The notes under the pieces are model-generated. The model was not told the DNA's origin and searched no databases. It was given only the letters and a program-made list of their open reading frames with translations. Made by a program: the position numbers and the translations under genes. Below are positions 36,280 to 48,455 of a stretch of DNA of 64,000 nt, piece by piece; within the stretch, counting starts at the first letter, position 1, and each line of letters begins with the position of its first letter. This DNA comes from Andrena cerasifolii (taxonomy: Eukaryota > Arthropoda > Insecta > Hymenoptera > Andrenidae): the NCBI RefSeq assembly GCF_050908995.1, contig NC_135133.1, forward strand, positions 4,320,001-4,384,000. The letters run 5' to 3'.

Positions 36280-36543
36280 CGAGTAGCACCGTTTTGTTCG
36301 TCTGTATACGTAAACGCGAGGGAGAAGAACAAGGCGATCTGTGTTTCTCGAATCTTGTTTTATCATTTACTGTTATTATTACTCTTTTTTTTTGTAATTT
36401 TGTAATATCCTCCGTTTTATTTTTTCTCCAATTTTTCGTGAAAACTATCCGGGTTGTGTGCTTTCAGACGCTAGAGAGACCCTCGCGGGGCGCGTCATCC
36501 TTCGTCGTCCACTGAATGCTCAACATAGATTAGGTTAAGGCTT

Positions 36544-36566
36544 TATATATATATATATATATATTA
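36544..36566 (+). repeat. (TA)n microsatellite
   Basis: Uninterrupted TA dinucleotide run. Confidence 0.9.
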
Positions 36567-37370
36567 TATATATTACATAACGGTTATATATGTATAAATT
36601 ATTGTTTTCTCTCCTTTATAAGACTCAGGGCTGCGGGGCCGGAAACGGTGCCGAAGCCTCGCGACAGGATGACGCGACCCGAGGAAAGATCTCTCACTTT
36701 TCTCTTTTTTTTTCTCTCTCTTTCTTTTACTCTATCATTTCTCCTAGTTGCGTTCGGTTCCGTTCGCGGTCGTTTTCGTCGTAGGAACCAGAGATCCTCC
36801 CATCCCCTTTACACCTCCGTCTTGTTTTTTCTTTTTATAGTATTGTTAATTTATACCGACGTCGAACGATTCGCTCCCCCTTGCCCACGAGACCGGGAGA
36901 GGCGCGTCCACCAACAGTCCCCTCCCCCGTACGCCCGGCGCGCTCGACGCCAGATCTCGCTTTCAAAATTTAGCTTTAATAGTTCCCGGTGCGGACACTG
37001 ATATCCAGGTGCAATATACACACGTTACACACAGAGACAGAGGACAAGCGCGCGTACACGGTTAGGATCGTGGCCGCGGTGCGTTGAAAGCCATGCGAGT
37101 TTCGCTGGGAACAACAGCCGTGGAGAATAAATTACGTTTCCCGCGTCGATGTCCCCCCCGCTTTGGAACGAAAGATTTCCCATTACGTTCCACGAGACGC
37201 ATTTGCTCCTCGCCGGCAAAAAGAAGGCTCGCCAGCGAGACGAATCTGTTCCCCCTCATTTCGTTTGTACTCCCCCTTCCAGCCTCCCCTCTCCCAGTTT
37301 TTTTGTTTCCACCTCTGTGAAACCAGATTCGCGTGTACTTACTGTTTCAACGCACGCGTAGCTCGCGTCT

Positions 37371-37374
37371 TATT

Positions 37375-37406
<32 letters not shown>

Positions 37407-37407
37407 G
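37371..37407 (+). repeat. (TA)n microsatellite
   Basis: TA dinucleotide run with two AAAT interruptions at its start. Confidence 0.9.
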
Positions 37408-37811
37408 ATTTTTATATGTATACATTGAAAGCTCGCACGATCGTAAATGTAAGACCCGGAGGAGAGAAAGAACTGGGGATGAGAAAGAAGGGATCACCTG
37501 GTGGCGCGTGGCGCTGGTGATCCGCGCGCGACAATTCTTTTTTATTTACGATTTTAATAATGTACACGAGAGCAGCGAATCACTGAGCCAAGACTGACCT
37601 CTTTGTGTTTCCTTAATTCGCGCGAACTTTATATTTTTTATCGCCTGTAACAAGAGATTCGTTTGGCCGCTCTGTTTTCTTTCTCTTTCGCTTGCTCGAA
37701 CCGTCGCGAGGACGATCCCGATTGTGCCGCGCTTGCGAACGGAACGGAGGCACCACGTATGAAGCATCTTTCCTTTCGACCGAGAAGCAACAGAGAATAA
37801 GAGTCTCGCAA

Positions 37812-37827
37812 ATAAATTTTCAATAAA
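37812..37827 (+). terminator. Candidate distal poly(A) signals of the zinc-finger gene
   Basis: Two AATAAA hexamers lie 10 bases apart in AT-rich sequence, followed by a T-rich stretch. They are the last strong signals before clearly different, GC-rich DNA. Confidence 0.35.
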
Positions 37828-37840
37828 ATCTATTTTTCTT

Positions 37841-38593
37841 ATGTGCCCTCTTCATTGCGCTTCTATATCACCGCGCGCGCGCTTTCGTTCGAATCTCCGA
37901 CAGCGGTCGCGCGCCTTGGAAAAAGAGAAGGAAAAGTAGATCGACTCTAATCGATGTCATTCCTCGTCCTTATTTCAGCCGTTCTCTCTTATCGCGCTTC
38001 GGTCGAGTCTGGGCGCAGTCCTCGTTGCTGTTTGAGCGGGCGCGAGAAGTCACGGCGGAACCAGGTTCCTAATAGCGATTTAGGGAGCGGGGAACGGCGA
38101 GAGAATTCGATTTCGTCTTATACTTTGTGACTGACGAGTGTCTCGGTAGCGCGGGCCCGTTTCGGCACCGACCCCTGCCTGCTCCATCTCGACTACTTCC
38201 AGGCTTGTCCACCACGCTCTATCCCGCTCCATCCCCGCCGCGGCTCTCTAATCCCTCGACCGACTCGATGATGTATCGTGCGCGTAGATCGTAATTAATC
38301 GAACGCGCGACAAGCGCTCGCCGACAAGCGCGAACCAGGCCCGCGCACGCAGCCCGAGCGTGTTCTGTTTTTCATTTTTCACTTCTTTTTTTTTTATACA
38401 ATACAAACTTGCTAATAAAACCGGAGGCGCGTATGGCGTCCACAGAGAGAAAGCCCCCTTATTATTTTCCGACGTTTGCTTGCCACGGTCCATTGAGATC
38501 TATGACAAATCGTCGCGGACGGGGGAGACTGGCCGAGTCTCTTTGTCTCGTAAGTCCGCGGTGTTTCCTTATTCGACGGTGCGGGGGGCGAAG
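37841..38593. other. Intergenic DNA
   Basis: GC-rich unique sequence with no supportable gene. Confidence 0.4.
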
Positions 38594-38597
38594 TTAA

Positions 38598-38877
38598 CCC
38601 TTAACTGGTATCCTGGGGTCGCTCGTGACCCCAAGCACCCAAAGTTCGATGTACAATTTTCGGTTGTCTAAGTTGGTAAACTGAATTTCTAATTAATTTT
38701 ATAATAATAGTTTAACTTTCTACGCTTCTATTATTTTCTACATTACCTAGGAAGAAAATATTCATAGTGGTTGCTCTAGTGTCGACTTTACAAATTTCTG
38801 TGCCCTTTTTTATTTGGGGTCTGCCACGACCCCAGTATACCAGTCACGTTTGCCAAAAACAGTATACCAGTTAAGGG
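38598..38877. mobile_element. piggyBac-like MITE, family 1, copy 2
   Basis: The 280-bp element begins CCCTTAACTGGTATCC and ends GTATACCAGTTAAGGG, flanked by TTAA (38594-38597 and 38878-38881). It is the same family as 20111-20393 but inverted. Shared subterminal TGGGGTC and GACCCCA motifs and an internal stretch around AATTTCTGTG and ATTTGGGGTCTGCCACGACC match, allowing for substitutions. Its right end carries a duplicated AGTATACCAG block not seen in copy 1. Confidence 0.92.
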
Positions 38878-38881
38878 TTAA

Positions 38882-40107
38882 GTAGACCAAAGCGAGGTGG
38901 AAAGTTTGTGTAATTTGTCTTCAAAGGAAGCGGATCGGTACTCATTGATTACTGATACTTGCTTGAACAATAGCGAGCAAGGTCAGCGCGCAGTGCACCC
39001 AAAGCTGCAGCAGGAAATAACTGCGACTCGCGAGCAAGGTTCGGCAGGACCTCCATTCGCATCGACTTCTTTTGTTACATATCCACGTGTTTACCCGCGA
39101 AGTTGCGCCTGATAATAACGAAACACCGGGCGCACGTGATATTCGGGATGCTACTCGCGTAGCTCTCAGTGGGAATCGACGATGAGATTTCTATCACGAG
39201 ACAAAAACCTCGGCCACAACTAAGATGAGAGATTTCTGAAAATATATCATGAACCCTGTCTCGCGAGAGCCTAGTTCCACGAAACTACTAACAAAGTAAT
39301 TGACAAATAATGAAATACTGAAATAAGTAATTGTCCCATGAAATATTTTTATCTCGTCTCGGATTTGCACCTTAAAGACAGAGTCCTACCTGCGCAACCA
39401 TGACGAAAGAGATCTCAATGGACACTCGAACCTCTCGCGTTGCTTTCTTTTGTTTCTTTCAGTCCGCGCTTCCGTTCAGCTTGCTGCTCTGAGTTCGATT
39501 ACGATTTGGTTTCCGAGGGACTCGTCGACTACCCATCGTCGATATTAAATACCTTCCCGCCCGAACGCAAGGCAGTTCGCGAACTCGATCGCGGGACAAA
39601 GGGGTCGCGGGATTCCAACGGGACAGCTGACTGGGTTCGTCGAATTCGCGGATAATCGAGGAATAATCCTGGACACCGTCCGCGGCCACTCGAGGCCAGC
39701 GAAACTTGAAGCAGCCGTAAATCCCGAGTCGGGAACAGTTCCATCGAGGCATGCAACCAGTTTTGCACGGCCACGTCAGTGGAACCGCTTGTCAGAACGC
39801 TGCGATCCTCGATTTGGATTATTTCTGCCCGACGCGCTTATCGGCTAATATGCTCGCGCGCGCGGCGAAAGAAAACGCTAAACTCCATTACGCGGAATCG
39901 TGCATTAAAATCTTGCGGCCATGCGGGCGCAGAAGCCATTCGCCTTCGTCGGGAGCGAGCCGTGCAGGGGTTCTCCCGTTGAAGAGAGTGACGAGCATCG
40001 TCAACGTCTCGTCTCCAAAGCAGAAACTTTCGTGGGACTTGCCCCTGAACTGGTGCGCGCGTTACCAGAATTAAAATGCCACTGAAAGTAGCTAGCACAC
40101 GAGGCCT
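38882..40107. other. Intergenic DNA
   Basis: No gene or repeat could be supported. Confidence 0.4.
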
Positions 40108-40115
40108 GTAGGTAG

Positions 40116-40295
40116 CAGTGGAGAATTTAATCTTGGGGGAGCCGAGTCGAGGGGATAAAAATTCAAAAAAATTCATTAGGCGCATTTATTATAAAAATTT
40201 ATTTGAAGGTTAAAATCCAGTTTTCTTTTATTCTTACTAAGCCCCTTCTTTGGGGAGTGCCAGAGCCATTGGGCCCCCTTCTGAGTGCGCCACTG
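40116..40295. mobile_element. Short hAT MITE, degenerate
   Basis: The 180-bp element has a left end CAGTGGAGAATTTAATCTTG and a right end that, on the other strand, begins CAGTGGCGCACTCAGAAGGG. The 8-bp flanks GTAGGTAG (40108-40115) and ATAGATAG (40296-40303) differ at two positions. Right-end similarity to the element at 12.2 kb (CAGTGGCG..TCAGA) suggests related hAT MITEs. Confidence 0.7.
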
Positions 40296-40303
40296 ATAGA
40301 TAG

Positions 40304-42393
40304 TACAGTTGTAGAGGTGGCGAGCATTGAAGAATTCTCTTCACAGAGTATCGCGTCTGAGGAAATGGAGATTCCATTCATCTTCAGCGTCGATTTCCTC
40401 CGAAATGGTCCCTTCGCTCTACCCTTCGATCCGTTCCTCCGCGTCGGACCACCTCGCTCGCTTAGCATAGCCGGGTCCCGACCGCGCTCCGAAATTCCGC
40501 AAGAATTACTCGGAATTCGACCCAGACGGGGCGAAAGAGCGCGTGGCGAGGGACGGAGCGCTACGTGGAAATTCAGTCGCGCAAGTTGAGACGGCGCGAC
40601 GACGGAGCTGGCGCGGTGCGATGCAGGCGCGTGGATCGATCGAAAAGTTCGAGCGATTCGCGGGATGGCCCGTAACGAGTTTGAGAAACTCTGCCGTCTG
40701 CGCGAGCAGCGACTGCACTTGACTTTCCAACTTCGTGACCGCCGCGCGCGCGCGCGGCTACAAAGGCGAGTCGTCTGCGCGAAGTCTGCCGGGGCGGTGC
40801 TGTTACTGTGCCAGGAAACGGGGCGAAAATTGAAACTGGCTCGGGAGGACACGCGCGCCCCGGAAGCAAGAAGATCGAAGCGAAAAGTCCCGAGGATTAA
40901 GCCGCCCCTTATTCGTCCCCTTTCTCCGCGGCGAGAGGGATTCCTTTCGCAGATGACCGCTTCTCTCTCTCATTCAGCCGGCTTTAAAGTCGCAGCTCCT
41001 TCCAGAGGCAATTCTATCCTGCGAGCACCTGTTACGGGAGCGGAGCAGTCGCGGATTTTGTCGGTCAGCGGAGGACAGTGCAGGAAAGACGAGGTACCGG
41101 CGGTCGCGTCGTGGAATTAGCCTCGTCCGACGAAGATAAGCGCGATTAAAATTGTGTACCAGAGAGGAGAGCAGGAGAAAGAACGTTCACGAGGAGCCTC
41201 CGCGCGATAAGGGGCTGATGACGATCGAAGATGCTCGCGTGGGGGCCGACCTCTGACACCGGGGATGGCCGAAATCGCGCGGATAACGAGGCTTCGGGCC
41301 CGATGCGTTAATGTTGTTATTGCCAAAAATGACGAGGAACGAGTTTACGCGGCTCACCGATCGCCTGTACCGTCTTAACCAGCCGCACACCGAATCCGGT
41401 TAGACCGGTTCGGCGAGACGTTAGATTTTCGCGTGATCGCACTTTCGGTTTCTGAATATTGTGTCCTTGAATGGACTCCCGGCGCTCGGGGGCCCGCCGC
41501 GGCCCGGAGCGAGGTGATGCAAGAATGAGTGCACCGAAATTTACGGGCAAAAGGGCCGGGGGGGAACGAGGGTAAGAAGTACGTATCGCTGGGGTAATTA
41601 CGGGGGCCTTTACCGATGTTTCACTGGGATTTCATTGCCGCCCCGTCCCCTGTCGCCGGCGATTAACATCGCGGCTCGTTTCGGCGATCCTCGCCGTCGA
41701 TACATTGGGATTTAAGAAGGAATGATACGATTATAATTGGAGGGGTCGATGTTATCGCATTAATCGAGACCAGCGCCGTAGATCACTCAGGCTTGTCTCG
41801 CTCTGCCTCGAGGATAATGCGGGACGGACGTTTAATGAAATTTCTACGACGGAAGAGGACGGATGGTATTCGTGACGAGGTATTTTTCCTGGTAACAGCC
41901 TCCTAATGGAATATGATTTATTCGATTCGTACCGGGGAACAGGTTTGCTTTGAGAAAGGAGTCTGTTTACTACTATGCATCAAGTACGCGCTAGGAACGC
42001 TTAGGGAGCAGTCTCTGAATGAGAATCTATTCATGACGCACGATTCTATTGGCCGCGTTGTGCTTTACGTCGAACAGTATTATCGGTTTTCGAAGAATTC
42101 GGTGTAGCGGATCGGTTACGCGAGTTTCATCAAAATTGCGCGCGCCAAGGGTCAACGAAAAGCTAGGGTTCATCGGGAGGCACCGAAGGGACGCGAGAGT
42201 CTTTTTGCCCGGGACTGCGGTCGCTGCATGCTTCGCCGCGAAACGTAAGCCGAAGGACAAGACCGAACGAAGGAGGCATTGGAACGGCGCGAAGAATGAT
42301 GGATCATCATGCATGCCCGAAAACCCGTTGGGACTCCACGGTGATGAAGAATGTTGCCCGGGGAAGAGGAGAGACCGGCCAAGCAGCCAGAAT

Positions 42394-42446
<53 letters not shown>

Positions 42447-43911
42447 CGTAACTCACCGCGACGATATCGGCAATCGCTGCCGCTCGAAAAGCGGATTGAT
42501 TGAGCAAACGAAGGGTGCTCCAACGTTTTTCTCGGCGATGCTTGTCACTCTGTTGCATCTTGATCGATGGCACGCGTCGCGCAGTCAAAATCGCGAGCTT
42601 TCCTCTTGCGAAGGGCAACATTGTGCCCGTCGAGGGTTAATCTCGCAATTATCGCGCCGGTGGTCCGTGATTCGCGACCGAATCGAGGGAAGCTCTCTTC
42701 TATCCGGAGAAGCTACCTTCTGCCTCCCATCGCGAGAGTCCCGATGCAAGGGCCCCGATAACGAGATGCAACGGGAGGCTGCGTCTGACAGGGAGCTTCT
42801 TCGCGAGCCTTTGCCCTCGCGAGGTCCCAAAAGCATCTCGCAACGAGAAAGAGAGAGGGAGAAAAAGAGAGAGAGTAGAAAGGGTCGATAGCAGAGCTAC
42901 CGCAACGAAAGAAAACTGCGCGAAGCTTGGGGACGGAAGGCCCAGCTTCTCGCGCGTCAGACGAAAAAGAAGTAAGACCCAGAAACGTCCCATGAACAAG
43001 GAGCCTTCCTCCGAAATGGCACGACGAGGAGAGGAGATACATGTACGAATGGCCCCAGGTGGAACGGAGGAAACGATTAACCGGTAGAGAGATGTACGCG
43101 GCGAACAACGACGAGACGGGCCAGCGCCGTCGTCCGTCGAGAGAGGAGCGTAAAACGGCGCGCAAAACGCGGGGAAGATTTTCGAAAAGAATTACACGAT
43201 AAACGTGCGGGGCCGTGGGGCCGATAATAAGAAAAGGGACTGGATCCGCTGGGAGAAAAGACTTCGGGTAGAAGCTGAAGAGAAGAAGGGGCCCCTCGCG
43301 ACGGGACAGTGGGAAGAGCGGGGGAGGGGAGCGAGAGGGGGGGCAGCTAGCCACCAAGGGCAGAAAAGGGGGGGTCCGCTGGGTCTGCCCGACTCATAAC
43401 TGGGCAGCCGGTGGTGGGGGAACGCCCTTGACTCGGACTCTCGGCCAGCGGGGGAGGAGTGGGACCACGGTGCGGCCTTGAGTTGGCCCGTCTCGTTCTT
43501 CGACAGCGTTTCTCAATCTTACGGTCCCGTCGGGGATCTACCCGACTCTCGGGCTCCATGACGTTTCACCGCCGAGAGGAGGCTTGTAATCGACGCGAGA
43601 GAGCGGGACCCAGAGCGAGGAGGCGCGCTGGGTAGGGTCAGGTGGCCGACATTGTTTTCGTGACATTCCTATGCTATTCGTGTTTTCGCGGTCACTTATC
43701 TCCCTTTCTCTCTCTCACTCTCCAACTCTCCAAGTCTGCGGGTAAAGGACGGGGAGATGGAATCGATCGTGTGCGCACGGATATCTCTCTGTTTTCCTGC
43801 GACACTGTGAGTCACCACTCGCCAGGAACATCCAGATTTATCCCTGTTGCGTTCATGAAGGTGATCGGTTACTTCGGAAGTGTAGTAGGGGACTGCGCTG
43901 AGATCGGAGAA
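40304..43911. other. Intergenic DNA
   Basis: GC-rich, with long chance open frames on both strands (for example 42049-42891 and 42713-43357) that run across a GA microsatellite and show no domain. No supportable gene. Confidence 0.4.
42394..42443 (+). repeat. (GA)n microsatellite
   Basis: A GA dinucleotide run of about 50 bases with one GGA interruption. Confidence 0.92.
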
Positions 43912-43919
43912 GTATAGAA

Positions 43920-44250
43920 CAGGGGTGACGAACCTTTCTATCTGCGCGCGTCAAAAGTGTGTAAATAATATTTATCGAATTGCTGACGTGCCAGGCAGTT
44001 CTTAATAGGGAACAAAATTAATAGAAATCATCATTGCAGAAATTTGTTGAGGCAAGTTTAAAGACTAACATAGAATTTCATAAGAATAAACTCACAACTT
44101 GACATACACAAGAGATTAACGGGAACAAGTCGTGTTGACGAGAAACAAAACCCTGCGAGAGTGCTTGGCGCCATTTTTAGATAAACATATAGATGTTAAT
44201 GATATCACCTGTAAAACATTGACGCGCCAGCGAAATTTTCGCCACCTCTG
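43920..44250. mobile_element. hAT MITE
   Basis: The 331-bp element begins CAGGGGTGACGAACC and ends TTTTCGCCACCTCTG. It is flanked by a perfect 8-bp duplication GTATAGAA (43912-43919 and 44251-44258). AT-rich interior, no transposase. Confidence 0.92.
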
Positions 44251-44258
44251 GTATAGAA

Positions 44259-45617
44259 CACTTCGGACGTAGAGGTCTGACAATATGACAGACTGCCACG
44301 GGACCCTTGGACACTTTCGATCATCGAATACATTCAAGACCCTGCAGTCGGTTGTGGATTAGCAACGGCATCTGGCAACGATTATCCCATGCCGGGATAC
44401 GTGGAGACAGAGGAGCCGAGGCTCGCGTAAAAGCATGGCAGAAGACGGCGCTGAACGGAAAGCCAATCATCCCCGGCGCAGAACCGCCAGTCACGCGGGC
44501 CTCTCGAAACGAGTCGACGGGCTAAAGAAGGGTTCAAGGTTCATGAACTTCGCCACGACGATCGTCGCGACGGCTCTTACGAGCGCGGCTGAGGAGTAAC
44601 GAGGAGCCCTCGGTGACCACGTTGCGAGCCCCTCCTCCCGTCGCGTTCGCGCTACGAGCGAAATTCCGCTCCGAGCCGCGAGGAACGGGCCGAGCGGCGG
44701 GACCCATCGCCTCGGAAGAAAACATTCCGACGCGCTGATTGCATCCGTCGTCACGGTGCATCGGGAGCCTGCGGAGGTGCTAATCGGGTTACCGCGAATC
44801 TCCTTGAACGAACTTCGGCTGCGACGCAGAACAGTCCGCGTTTCGGCGTGGCACACGCGGACGTAAACACGCCGCGGGGCAAAAAACGTTTCCGAGGGAC
44901 GGCGGGAGTGATCGGAGCGGCTCGATGACGGAGATTGCCGGGGGGACCTCTTTTTCCAGAGACGCGTTAAATTACACGGAGGGAGAACGGGGCCGCAACT
45001 GGGTCGCCGGGGCGATCGCGGAGAAATGCTTTTTTTCGCGCTCGCTTTCGCAACGGAGCGGGCCAGTTCGATCGATCCCCTGTCATTTCGCGTGATTATC
45101 GCTGGAAAGCCCGCGGGTGCGTCGTCGATAGGGCAGAGATAGGATCGCGCATCAACGCCGCGGAACGTGTGCCTCTCGCGAGCGATCGAACGCTAGCAGC
45201 TGCTTGTTATCCGCGCGGATGCCTGCGTTCGTTTGCCTTTTCGATACGCCTATCAACCTGGAATGACGACTGCCTATTCTAGCCGCTGGAAGGCGATTGC
45301 TCGTGGACCGCGCGGATGCGGAAGGCGACTGCTGTTTTACAGCTGATTGTAGCGGCCGAAATTGAGAGTCTCTGGGAGATAGCGATGTCACAGGGGGGGT
45401 CCTGCCGTTTGTCTTCGACTACCGAGGGACTCTCGAGCGCGGGGCAAGAAATGGCGAGAAAACTGAGGCGAATATCCCGGGTCCCCGGAAGGTGAAATTA
45501 AGGAAGTTGAGAACAAACCGCGCCTCGTCTGCCAGAAGCGTCTGCAAGGCTATAGGAGCGGGAGAGTGTACCAGCGAGAGGAAGGAGAGGCGACTGGAGA
45601 GTGGATGGGTGTGAAAG

Positions 45618-45651
<34 letters not shown>

Positions 45652-48455
45652 TGGAGCGCAGACGTGGAGAGATGAAACGAGAGAGAGGAACGAAAGAGAG
45701 GAACGTGCGTAGTGGAGAAGAAGAAGAAGAAGCAGCGACGGTTTCAGACGATCGCGAGGAAGAAGTGGGAGAAGTTGGTCCACGGGCTGGCGTGTACGTG
45801 TATACGACGCACCGAACACCCTTTATACTTTATTTTGCCCCGACGCGAAATACCGGCTGACAGTTACTCCCTCGAACGAAATAAAAGGTGGCCATCCTTC
45901 TCTCACGGAAGAGAGGAGCAACTCGGGGAGGAACTTCCACTTGGCCTACTACTCCACTCCGCTCGCAGCTCGCCACGGACGAGCTACCGGGGGCTTTTCT
46001 TTTTACGCGAGCCACTTCCTGCTCGAACTTTGTTTTTCTTTCTTGTCCCTCGCCTCCCCCTCGGCGGGCTGCTTCTTCCTTTCTTTCTTTCTTTCTTTCC
46101 CTTTCTTGTTGTTGTTGCCACGGCCGGTGCCTTCCCCCCCTCGGTCGACGGGGGATTATGCAACGCATAACGGAGAAATCTAAGCAGGCAAACCACCACG
46201 AAATCCAGCCGGATTATTATTCGCGGGCTCCCCCGGCCGCGCGTCTAACTTCTTCTGCTCCACGCCCACCCCTCTATGCGCGCTGAATTCTCGCCGCATT
46301 TGCCTGGCGTTTCGAAAGTGCCGCCGCGCCAGGCCGGGCGCGCGACGCTCCAACGAACTTAGCCTTAATTCGATCTTCGGATAAGTTCGCCTCGGAATGG
46401 GACCGTTCCAATTGCATACATTAACCAGCCACGAAATCCCGACGGTTTCGAGGCGGAGGGGGCGTTATCGGTGGCACGTGTATCTTTCTAAGTCCTTGCT
46501 CGATTAGAAAGCAACGGTGGCAGGCATCCTCGATGGATCATGTTTCTCTTCGACGAGCAATTATCGTTAGGGATCCATGGGTAACACGAGTTACCCGGTG
46601 CCTTGGGAATAATGGCCAGCGACTGGACCGTCTGACATTCGCGACTCGTTTCGGACCGCGGGTTAACCTGTTGCTGGGGGGGGGGAGGGGGGTGTTGTTC
46701 GCCGCGTAAATGGCTGATGTAAACCCTCGATAGGTTTAATCCGAGGACGAGCAAAACCGACGAATATTACGAGGCTACTTCTTGCCGCGAGTTTCCCATC
46801 GACCCGCAAGGGAGGGAGAGCCGCAACAACTCCGGGAGCAAGAACAGACCCACTGTTTACCGGCGTCGCGCGCGTATTACACGCGCCCGCCACTCCCTTA
46901 TCATCGAGGCGGCCCGTAAAGGGGTAGTTCAGACGATTACGATTGAATTATTCATCGCGCAACTTCGTTAGCCACGCTCGACAAAAGGAGGGCTGCCGTT
47001 ACTATTCCAGACGCTGTCGGCGCAGGTTTAATCGGCTATTATTATCGTATTAAATGAATCCTTAATATTTCAGTGGCGAACGCACATACGAAGTCCGAGC
47101 TTACGTTCCCCCTCCTCGTTACCCGAGCCTGCGTGTCTACGCGTAGGCCGCTCGACGGTGTTTACACGCTCAGAGCGTTATCGTCCTCCGACCGAGCGGC
47201 ATCGCAGTTTTCCCTCGCGATCGGCACCCGTCGAATTCGAGTGGCCCGGGCCGGGGGGCCGCAGGAGCTCGGCACCGATTCGGGGCGAGCGCCCATTGCG
47301 TTTCAAGGGGAACGAGCGAGCCGGAGGGCCAATCTCGCCGAACATAGAGCGACGACCTTGGTCGATTATTAGCCCCAACTGATACGACGCACCGGCCAAT
47401 CAGGGCCCCGGCGCGCGATCGATACGCTTTGTTTTCGCGGGGGCCACACAAGCGTCGCGCGTTTCATTCCCCTTCCCTCCCCGGGACCCCCTGTCAAACT
47501 CTCTATACGTATACGAGCCGCTTTTTGCCTTCCACGCCGGCTCGCTACGTGCCAATGAAACACGTCGGCGGCCTTCGAATCGGAGCCCGACTGTTTTTCT
47601 GCCCCCTCGCGCCGGTAGTCTCGTGCCAGAGACCTCGCGACTGCGATCACTCGAAACGCACATATCTTAAGTGGAAGCGGGAAGGGATGAGCGAGCAGAG
47701 CAGCGAGACAGAGAGGGGCGGGCACACACGTGCACACGCACAAGGAGGCTGGAAGGAGCGGGCAGCCCGAGCTATTACACAGGCGTACAGGGTGTTTAAG
47801 GAAAGAGGGGTCAGGATTTTGGGAGAGCGATAGCAACGCGGGGAGCAACAGGTGAGCACTGTTACCACTCCAACCGGAGAGGGGACTTTACTTATGAATG
47901 CTGCGCCCTGCTTAGAGATCCCTTGAAACTGAATTTCCTCGTGTATCGAGTGGAGTATAGTCGATGTGGATTTCCGAGGGGGTGAGCGGTGTTTGATTAA
48001 GCGTCAGTGAGCTCTGTTTATTTGCTGACTGTTGTTTGAGAAAGGTATACGAATATCGGCGCAACGCGAACGACGGCTTGAGGTTTTAGAATCCCCTTGT
48101 TCCCCGTGCATGCTGTTCTTCGCGGCTCGCGGGCTCGCTAAGTACGAGTACGATAATTGCCTGAAAGCTTAGTTACTGGGGAAACAAGGTAAAATGCTCG
48201 CAGAGGCAGGGGCGCGGACACGTATTACAAATTAATAGGTTCTGTAATGGGAAGCGAGGCCCGTTTTATACCGATACGTTCTTTATAAGGGCTCCGCGCG
48301 AAAGAAAGCTACCGGCGGTGTTTGCTGGTCTCTGTAATAGTCCTCTCGTGTAAAACGGGCACGCCACGGAGCGCGATTGTTAATTCTCTTAGCCTTAAAT
48401 TGTTTTCTCGTCTGTAGGCTAGACAAATCTGCGAATCTTTTTAAAGAACCTTCAA
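44259..48455. other. Intergenic DNA
   Basis: No supportable gene. It includes a (GA) run at 45622-45650, a G-run at 46675-46692 and short CTTT repeats near 46078-46100. Confidence 0.4.
45622..45650 (+). repeat. (GA)n microsatellite
   Basis: Uninterrupted AG/GA dinucleotide run. Confidence 0.92.

Larger units (their letters stand above)
30332..37840 (+). other. Probable long 3' UTR and downstream region of the zinc-finger gene
   Basis: No coding exon is visible after the exon B stop. The region becomes AT-rich with TA microsatellites and A/T runs. It contains a Pumilio-type UGUAAAUA site at 31694-31701 and several TGTATATA sites within the TA repeats. AATAAA signals occur near 35682, 37127, 37812 and 37822. 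The closely spaced pair at 37812-37827 is a plausible distal poly(A) site, but transcription over the whole interval is inferred only from the lack of any other gene and the UTR-like composition. Confidence 0.4.

Noticed and set aside
40199..40852. 217-codon minus-strand open frame
   Set aside because: It overlaps a degenerate hAT MITE and is Arg/Ser-rich with no domain.
42049..42891. 280-codon plus-strand open frame
   Set aside because: It runs straight through a GA microsatellite (Glu/Arg repeats) and is mirrored by frames on the other strand.
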